Source of the DNA: Actinomadura rupiterrae
GTDB taxonomy: Bacteria > Actinomycetota > Actinomycetes > Streptosporangiales > Streptosporangiaceae
NCBI RefSeq assembly: GCF_024172125.1
Contig: NZ_JAMZEA010000005.1
Coordinates: 372,001 to 436,000, forward strand
Direction: 5' to 3'
Length of the DNA: 64,000 bases
The stretch's first letter is position 1. Each line of letters starts with the position of its first letter. Position numbers and translations under genes: made by a program. The notes beneath the pieces are model-generated. The model had not been told where the DNA came from. It saw only the letters and a program-made list of their open reading frames with translations, and ran no database searches. Positions 59,093-64,000 of this stretch are shown piece after piece.

Positions 59093-59794
59093 TCAGAGTC
59101 TCAGGGTGGCTAGGACGGGGCGGTGGTCGGTGGCTTTGGGGTAGTCGGCCAGGAGTTCCGGGGTGGTGGGGACGCCGCAGCCCTGGACGTGGATGCCCTT
59201 GTCGGCGAAGACGCCGTCGATGCGGCGGACGGGTTCCATGGCCGAGAACGTGAAGGAGTCGCCGTCCGGGGCGATGGCGTGGGCGTCCTGGAAGCGGGTG
59301 GCGAGGCGCCTCCAGGCGGGGCCGTGGGGTTCCTCGTTGATGTCGCCGGTGAGGACGAGCGGGGCCCGGTGGCGGGCCTTCGCGCGTTCCAGGCGGGCCA
59401 GGACCTCGCCGACGTGGCGCAGGCGCGGCTCGTCCTCCAGGTCGAGGTGGGTGCTGGCGGCGATGAGGGGCGCGCCGTCCACCTGGAGGACGGCGAGGGC
59501 CAGCGCGCGGCGGTGCAGGTCCGGCACCCGGGACAGCAGGGCGAACTCGCGGGCCACGCGCTGGACGTGCGGGGCGGTGAAGACGGCGAGGCCGCAGGCG
59601 CGGCGGCCCGCGGCGATGCGCATGCCGCAGGCGCGGGCGAGGCGCCGGCGCTGCCACCACCAGGTCGCGAAGCGCGGCACCTCCTGGAGGCACAGGACGT
59701 CCGGACGCAGCGCGCGGACGACCCGCGCGACCGCGTCCGGGTCGTCCCGCAGCGATCTGATGTTGTAGCTGACCACGCGTACCGTGACGGCCAC
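59093..59794 (-). CDS. Endonuclease/exonuclease/phosphatase-family protein
   Basis: 233 aa from GTG at 59794 behind GGGAGGGAACGAC. VRVVSYNIRSLRDDPDAVAR, DVLCLQEVPRF (metal Glu), ASTHLDLEDEPRL, LVLTGDINEEPHGPAWRRL and KATDHRPVLATLRL (His of the DH pair). Mg-dependent phosphodiesterase fold; acts on DNA, lipids or other phosphoesters. No signal peptide. Converges with the preceding gene, 2 bp apart. Confidence 0.9.
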   Translation of the reverse strand: MAVTVRVVSYNIRSLRDDPDAVARVVRALRPDVLCLQEVPRFATWWWQRRRLARACGMRIAAGRRACGLAVFTAPHVQRVAREFALLSRVPDLHRRALALAVLQVDGAPLIAASTHLDLEDEPRLRHVGEVLARLERAKARHRAPLVLTGDINEEPHGPAWRRLATRFQDAHAIAPDGDSFTFSAMEPVRRIDGVFADKGIHVQGCGVPTTPELLADYPKATDHRPVLATLRL

Positions 59795-59853
59795 GTCGTT
59801 CCCTCCCCCGTGAGCGGACGTCGGTGGGGTTCGAGCGGGGGGCGGGCGGGGGG

Positions 59854-60798
59854 TCAGAGGCGGGCGAGGTCGGCGGCGCCGACGATGCCCGCGGCCGAGC
59901 CCAGCTCGGCGATCTTGATCTGCGGGAGCGGGCGGTGGCCGCGGCCGGTGAGGGCGTTGGCGAACGCCTGCCGGACGGGCTCCAGCAGCAGGTCCCCGGC
60001 GTCGGAGAGGCCGCCGCCGATCACGAAGCAGCCCGGGTCGAGGACGGCGGTGAGGTCGGCCAGGCCCTGCCCGGTCCACTGCGCGATGGTGCGGAAGCAC
60101 TCCAGCGCGGCCGCGTCGCCCTCGCGGGCGGCCTCGGTGACCTGCGGGCCGTTGATGCCCTCGGGCTTGCCGCCGCCGAGCTCCAGCAGCCGCCCGGCCA
60201 GGGCCGGGGACACCCGGGCCAGCTCGCGCGCCTCGTAGACCAGCGCGTTCCCGCTGGCGTACTGCTCCCAGCAGCCGCGGTTGCCGCAGCCGCAGCGCCG
60301 CCCGTCCGGGACGACCCGGTAGTGCCCGTACTCCGCGCCGACCCCGAACCGGCCGCGGTACAGCTCGCCGTCGATGACCAGGCCCCCGCCGATGCCGGTG
60401 CCGAGCGCGACCAGGACCATGAAGTCGTGCCCGCGGCCCGCGCCGTACCGGGCCTCGCCCCAGGCCGTGGCGTTCGCGTCGTTCTCCACCACGACCGGCA
60501 GCCCGACCAGGCCCTCGACGATCGCCTTGATCGGCTCGTTCCGCCAGGCCAGGTTCGGCGCGAACATCACGACCGAGCGCGTCTCGTCCACGAACCCGGC
60601 GCAGCCGAGCCCGACCGCCGACACATCCTCGAACTTGCCCTTCAGCAGGTCGACGACCTCGGCGATGGTGTCGGCGGTCTCCTTGGGGTTGGTGGACGGG
60701 GTGGGCCGCCGCACCTTCTCCAGGATGTTCCCGCGGTCGTCGACCACACCCGCGGCGACCTTCGTCCCGCCCACGTCCACGCCGATGGTCAGGGCCAT
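59854..60798 (-). CDS. glkA: ROK-family glucokinase
   Basis: 314 aa. TIGVDVGGTKVAAGVVDDRG (ATP site), VVENDANATAWGEARYGAGR (catalytic Asp), VALGTGIGGGLVIDGELYRG, the ROK zinc site CGCGNRGCWEQYASG and FVIGGGLSDAGDLLL. It phosphorylates glucose in the cytoplasm; in Streptomyces GlkA also mediates carbon catabolite repression. Position next to DUF5304 and SRPBCC genes agrees with the SCO2124-SCO2126 neighbourhood. Confidence 0.95.
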   Translation of the reverse strand: MALTIGVDVGGTKVAAGVVDDRGNILEKVRRPTPSTNPKETADTIAEVVDLLKGKFEDVSAVGLGCAGFVDETRSVVMFAPNLAWRNEPIKAIVEGLVGLPVVVENDANATAWGEARYGAGRGHDFMVLVALGTGIGGGLVIDGELYRGRFGVGAEYGHYRVVPDGRRCGCGNRGCWEQYASGNALVYEARELARVSPALAGRLLELGGGKPEGINGPQVTEAAREGDAAALECFRTIAQWTGQGLADLTAVLDPGCFVIGGGLSDAGDLLLEPVRQAFANALTGRGHRPLPQIKIAELGSAAGIVGAADLARL

Positions 60799-60829
60799 GA
60801 GCGTTTCCCTCCGCCGTTCCTGTTCGCTG

Positions 60830-61420
60830 TCAACCGACGTCCGTCGCGTCCCGGCCGGACGGATCGCGCGTGCCGGACGCGCCGGACGTCCCCGTCCGGG
60901 CCCGGCCCGGGCGGCTCCGCTCGTAGGCGGCCGCGACGTCGAACACCGCCGCCAGCAGCGAGCGCCCGGCCTCCTCCACGTGCCGCCGGAAGTCCGGACC
61001 GGTCTCGCGCGCGAGCGCGATCGCCCGGCACACCGGACAGTTCCGGCATTCCGCCGCTCCGGTCGCGATGTGCGGTTCCTCCGCGAGGACGCGCGCCCAC
61101 ACGTCCCCGGCCCCGCGGGCCCGGGCCTCCGAGCGCCCGCGCCCGCCGTCCTGCTTACCCTCGCGGTCGGCGCCCCTACCCTCGGGGACGTCCCTACCCT
61201 CGGGGACGCCCTTGCCCTCGGATCCCTCGGGGGCGGCGTCCTTGCCCTCGGGCCGGCTCCGGGCGTCCTCGGGGGTGGTCGCGTCCGCCCAGACGTCCTC
61301 GTCCGACCACGGGAGCGTTCCGGACGCGGCGGCGCCGACGGCCTCGCCCACCCGGCGCCGGACGGCGTCGAAGAGCTTGGCGGCCTCGTCGAGGACGTCG
61401 CCCGGCTGCTGCTCGGTCAT
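60830..61420 (-). CDS. DUF5304-like protein with CxxC motif
   Basis: 196 aa from ATG at 61420 (an in-frame start at 61435 exists). N-terminal helix (VLDEAAKLFDAVRRRVGEAV), then a charged Glu/Gly/Arg linker with repeats EGRDVPEGRG, and C-terminal ECRNCPVCRAIALARETGPD, whose two Cys pairs could bind metal. Matches the actinobacterial DUF5304 family, function unknown. 31 bp from glkA. Confidence 0.8.
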   Translation of the reverse strand: MTEQQPGDVLDEAAKLFDAVRRRVGEAVGAAASGTLPWSDEDVWADATTPEDARSRPEGKDAAPEGSEGKGVPEGRDVPEGRGADREGKQDGGRGRSEARARGAGDVWARVLAEEPHIATGAAECRNCPVCRAIALARETGPDFRRHVEEAGRSLLAAVFDVAAAYERSRPGRARTGTSGASGTRDPSGRDATDVG

Positions 61421-61487
61421 GATGACATCTTCCATCCCTGGTCGGCCGGACGCGGCAGCGGCCCGCGACCGGCGCGTTCTTGACGGC

Positions 61488-61925
61488 TCAGCGCTCGACG
61501 TGCCGCCGCAGCCCCTTGAGGGCCGAGTCGATGATCCGCTTCTCGCCCTTGCGCTTGACCATGCCGATCATCGGGATCCGGACGTCGACGGCGAGCTCGT
61601 AGGTGACCTCGGTCTCCCCGGTGCCGGTGTCGTCCAGGGTGTAGGAGCCGTGCAGGCCGGTGACCACCGTGCCCGGCTCGACCAGCTCCCAGTGGACGGC
61701 GTCGTCGCCCTCCCAGGTGTAGGCGAGCCCGACCGAGTCGCTGATCGGGCCGCCCTCGAAGGTCATCCGGGCGGTGCGGGCGCGGCCGTCGCCGCCGGTC
61801 TCGGTGACCTCGAAGGCGCGGATCCCGCTCGCCCACTCCGGGTAGGCGTCCAGATCGGCGATCACCGCCATGATGTCCGACTTCGCGGCCTTGATCGTGA
61901 TGGACGAGCTCGTGCGGTCCGCCAT
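61488..61925 (-). CDS. SRPBCC/polyketide-cyclase-like protein
   Basis: 145 aa. SSITIKAAKSDIMAVIADLD, AYPEWASGIRAFEVTETGGD, VGLAYTWEGDDAVHWELVEP and RRHVER end. START-like hydrophobic pocket; possible lipid or metabolite binder. Conserved in this position in Streptomyces (as I recall). Confidence 0.88.
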   Translation of the reverse strand: MADRTSSSITIKAAKSDIMAVIADLDAYPEWASGIRAFEVTETGGDGRARTARMTFEGGPISDSVGLAYTWEGDDAVHWELVEPGTVVTGLHGSYTLDDTGTGETEVTYELAVDVRIPMIGMVKRKGEKRIIDSALKGLRRHVER

Positions 61926-61989
61926 GGGCCCCTTCCCTCCGGCTGTCCTTGCCTAGTGCTCCGCCGCACACATCCTCGCGGAGTTTGCG

Positions 61990-62757
61990 TCAGATCGTCA
62001 GTACGTACGGTTTACCGCTGGCCCGGAAATGACCGACATTGATGCATTCGGTCTTGCCGATCCGCATCCGCCGGGCGAGCGGCTGGTGCACGTGCCCGAA
62101 GAGCACGTACCGCGGTGACGTGGCGCGGATCGCCTCCAGCACCGCCTCGCTGCCGCGCTCGAACCGCCGCGCGACCGTGTCGTAGAGCAGGTCCGGGACG
62201 GCGGGCGGGATGTGGCAGCAGAGCACGTCCACCTCGCCCACCGCGGCGACCTTCGCGGCGAACTCCTCGTCGTCGATCTCGTTCGGCGTGCGGTACACCG
62301 TGCGCAGCCCGCCGCCGACGAACCCGAACCGGACGCCGCCGATCTCCGCGACCTCGCCGTCCAGGACGCGGTGCCCGGGCCGCAGGTAGTCCTGCCACAT
62401 CCGCGGGATGTCGACGTTCCCGTAGGTGAGGTAGGCCGGCGCGGGCATCGCGTCGAACAGCTCGGCGTACTGCTTGCGGACGGCCTTCTCGATGTGCGGC
62501 CAGGCGTCCCCGTCCAGCGAGGACCACATCTGCCTGGAGAAGTCGCGCGCCTCGTCGAACCGCTTCGCCGTCCGCAGCGCGATGAAGTGGTCCGCGTTCT
62601 CCTGCCCGAACAGGTCGGCGAAGATGCCCCGGCCGTGGTCGGAGTAGTCGATGAACAGGATCAGGTCGCCCAGGCAGACCAGCGCGTCCGCGCCGTCCCC
62701 CGCGTTCCGGAGCGCCTCCGCGCGGCCATGGACGTCGCTCACCACATGGATCCGCAT
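61990..62757 (-). CDS. Metallophosphoesterase
   Basis: 255 aa. Calcineurin-like motifs: MRIHVVSDVHGRAEAL (DxH), LVCLGDLILF (GD), TYGNVDIPRM (GN), VLCCHIPPAV and LFGHVHQPLARRM (GHxH). Cytosolic phosphodiesterase or phosphatase with two metals; substrate unknown. Many actinobacteria have it beside the SRPBCC gene. Confidence 0.92.
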   Translation of the reverse strand: MRIHVVSDVHGRAEALRNAGDGADALVCLGDLILFIDYSDHGRGIFADLFGQENADHFIALRTAKRFDEARDFSRQMWSSLDGDAWPHIEKAVRKQYAELFDAMPAPAYLTYGNVDIPRMWQDYLRPGHRVLDGEVAEIGGVRFGFVGGGLRTVYRTPNEIDDEEFAAKVAAVGEVDVLCCHIPPAVPDLLYDTVARRFERGSEAVLEAIRATSPRYVLFGHVHQPLARRMRIGKTECINVGHFRASGKPYVLTI

Positions 62758-62930
62758 GAACCGAGCCTAATAGGCGTCCCGCCATCCGGACACGACGAGG
62801 CCCGTCTCGTTGATCACGGTGTCGGACCGATCCCCGACCGAGGTCGCGGCCGGGCCAGGGCGCCGGGCGGTTTCCGCGGCCGGACGGTATCGCCGACAGG
62901 TGAAAGACGGACGCGGTACGGCCGGCCCGG

Positions 62931-63623
62931 TCAGGACGTGGCGGAGGCGACCAGGGCCCGCCATTCGGCGACGAGGGCGGGGTCGAGCGGGGCGTCCCAG
63001 GAGCCGCCGGTGCGGACGGCCGTGCCGACGTGGAACGCGCCGATCCCGGCGGCGGCGAGGACGGGGACGTGCTCGCGGCGCAGCCCGCCGCCCGCCATCA
63101 GCAGCCGCGCGGACGCGGGTCCCTCGGCGGCGCGGCCGGACAGCACGTCCAGCCCGGACGAGACGCCGCGCGCCGATCCGGCGGTCAGGACCGTGTCGCA
63201 GCCCAGCCCGCGGACGACCTCCCACCCGGCGGACGGGTCGGCGGCGTTGTCGAGCGCCCGGTGGAACGTCCAGGGCAGGCCGTCCGGGAGGGCGGCGGCG
63301 AGGGCGGAGGCGGAGCGCGCGTCGATCGCGTCGTCCGCGTCGAGGAAGCCGAGGACGAAGCCGTCCGCCCCGGCGTCGGCGAGGTCGGCGGCGGCGCGGC
63401 CGAGCCGGTCCAGCTCGGCCTCGGAGGTGCGGAAACCGGCGGCCGCGCGCAGCATCGCCCGGATCGGCAGCGATGTGACCTGCCTCATCTCCGCCACGGT
63501 CCGCGGGTCGGGGGTGAGGCCGTCGGCGGCCATGTCGGCGACCACTTCCAGGCGGTCGGCGCCGCCCTCGGCCGCGGCGCGCGCGTCGTCCGCGGTCAGC
63601 GCGATCACTTCCAGCAGGGCCAC
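62931..63623 (-). CDS. cutC: CutC-family protein
   Basis: 230 aa from GTG at 63623 behind GAGGAGG. TIM barrel: LLEVIALTADDARAAAEGGA, DRLEVVADMAADGLTPDP, PIRAMLRA, FVLGFLDADDAIDARSASAL, WTFHRALDNA, VLTAGSARGVSSGLDVL, AGGGLRREHV. Named after copper homeostasis in E. coli, but its true function is not certain; a glycosidase-like role has been proposed for the fold. The gap 62758-62930 has no gene. Confidence 0.9.
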   Translation of the reverse strand: MALLEVIALTADDARAAAEGGADRLEVVADMAADGLTPDPRTVAEMRQVTSLPIRAMLRAAAGFRTSEAELDRLGRAAADLADAGADGFVLGFLDADDAIDARSASALAAALPDGLPWTFHRALDNAADPSAGWEVVRGLGCDTVLTAGSARGVSSGLDVLSGRAAEGPASARLLMAGGGLRREHVPVLAAAGIGAFHVGTAVRTGGSWDAPLDPALVAEWRALVASATS

Positions 63624-63816
63624 CGGGCGCCTCCTCGCGTAGGCTGGGAACGTCCTGGTCAAGCGTAGGGCAAGGGGATTCCGTGCACCGCACCGCCCGC
63701 CCCGGCGCCCGCCCTCCCGGGAGCGTGTGGCGACCATCACGCAGCGCGTTTCCCGGTGCCGCGCGGGGCCTGCCGTCCGGTCCGGGCTCGCCGCTACCGA
63801 CCTGCGCGGAGCCGTA

Positions 63817-63832
63817 GCTACCATCGAGTAGC
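63817..63832. promoter_or_regulatory. Small inverted repeat before the ligase gene
   Basis: GCTAC-catcga-GTAGC, 54 bp before the start of the last gene. Weak operator candidate in an otherwise gene-free gap (63624-63885). Confidence 0.3.
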
Positions 63833-63885
63833 AAGAGGTTGTACCGTCGTCCCCGCCTTAAGCCGTGATCAACCGAGGAGTGGCC

Positions 63886-64000
63886 GTGCGCGAGTTCAGC
63901 GTCCCCGCCCTGGTGGAGGTCCCCGACTCCGCCAATCTCACCGACGCGCCATTCGACCGGGCCGCCGCCGAGCCGGGCCGGATCGTCATCCGCCGCCGCG
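63886..64000 (+). CDS. Long-chain acyl-CoA synthetase, first 38 codons
   Basis: GTG at 63886 behind GAGGAG. The start REFSVPALVEVPDSANLTDA is the typical beginning of actinobacterial AMP-dependent long-chain fatty-acid-CoA ligases, which at this locus follow glkA in Streptomyces. The gene continues past the window end, so no active-site motif is visible. Confidence 0.75.
   Translation, partial: MREFSVPALVEVPDSANLTDAPFDRAAAEPGRIVIRRR

Noticed and set aside
63683..63817. Short rightward frame VHRTARPG... before the acyl-CoA synthetase
   Set aside because: 44 codons, no ribosome site, composition of random GC-rich DNA.

Overview
The window is high-GC actinobacterial chromosome with dense genes, strong third-position G/C bias and many GTG starts. 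Gene content and order point to the Streptosporangiales/Thermomonosporaceae (an Actinomadura-like organism). This assignment is inference. The backbone holds metF, a prenyl-diphosphate synthase, an Rv2175c-type DNA-binding protein, a PASTA kinase, a DAHP synthase, a phosphofructokinase, a MacRS-type two-component pair, plsC, a ROK glucokinase and a CutC gene. That order recalls Streptomyces coelicolor around SCO2101-SCO2131 and M. tuberculosis around Rv2170-Rv2178c, as far as I remember them.

Layout. 1-2.9 kb: the start of an MFS exporter and a HEPN-type gene behind a consensus SOS box, separated by about 1.2 kb of hairpin-rich repeats; the repeats run into the ends of both reading frames. 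2.9-8.5 kb: a LysR/orphan ClpP divergent pair, a YbaK-like deacylase, an ArsC-like protein, a WXG-like gene pair, a GNAT enzyme and metF. 8.5-13.6 kb: prenyl synthase, CMD protein, secreted GH3 enzyme and a one-TM Ser/Thr kinase. 13.6-18.8 kb: thiamine genes (thiE; a TPP riboswitch followed by thiO-thiS-thiG) around Rv2175c and an FAD reductase. 18.9-23.2 kb: EamA transporter, PASTA kinase, endonuclease IV and a 6C small RNA. 23.3-27.9 kb: a LytS/LytTR two-component system overlapping a sodium:solute symporter and its small partner. 28-31.5 kb: a molybdoenzyme, then two genes (DAHP synthase and an EamA exporter) each behind a short leader peptide rich in aromatic codons and a strong hairpin. 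31.5-35.8 kb: DUF5954 protein, thiI, a PPi-type phosphofructokinase and macR.

35.8-56.0 kb looks like a roughly 20-kb accessory insertion, because macR lies at its left edge and the matching macS only at its right edge. Its core is an eight-gene leftward operon: PLP decarboxylase, CapK/PaaK-like adenylate ligase, four AidA/PixA-like inclusion-body proteins, a degenerate DAHP-synthase/chorismate-mutase fusion and a metallo-beta-lactamase-fold hydrolase. A lipoprotein and an unusual FtsH-like protease diverge from it. I do not recognise this combination as a described system. The rest of the insertion has two regulator/NAD(P)-enzyme pairs, a frameshifted membrane gene and a frameshifted GH31 gene.

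56-64 kb returns to backbone: macS, plsC, an acidic membrane protein, an EEP-fold hydrolase, glucokinase, a DUF5304 protein, an SRPBCC protein, a metallophosphoesterase, cutC and the first codons of an acyl-CoA synthetase. I saw no tRNA, rRNA, CRISPR array, transposase or integrase.
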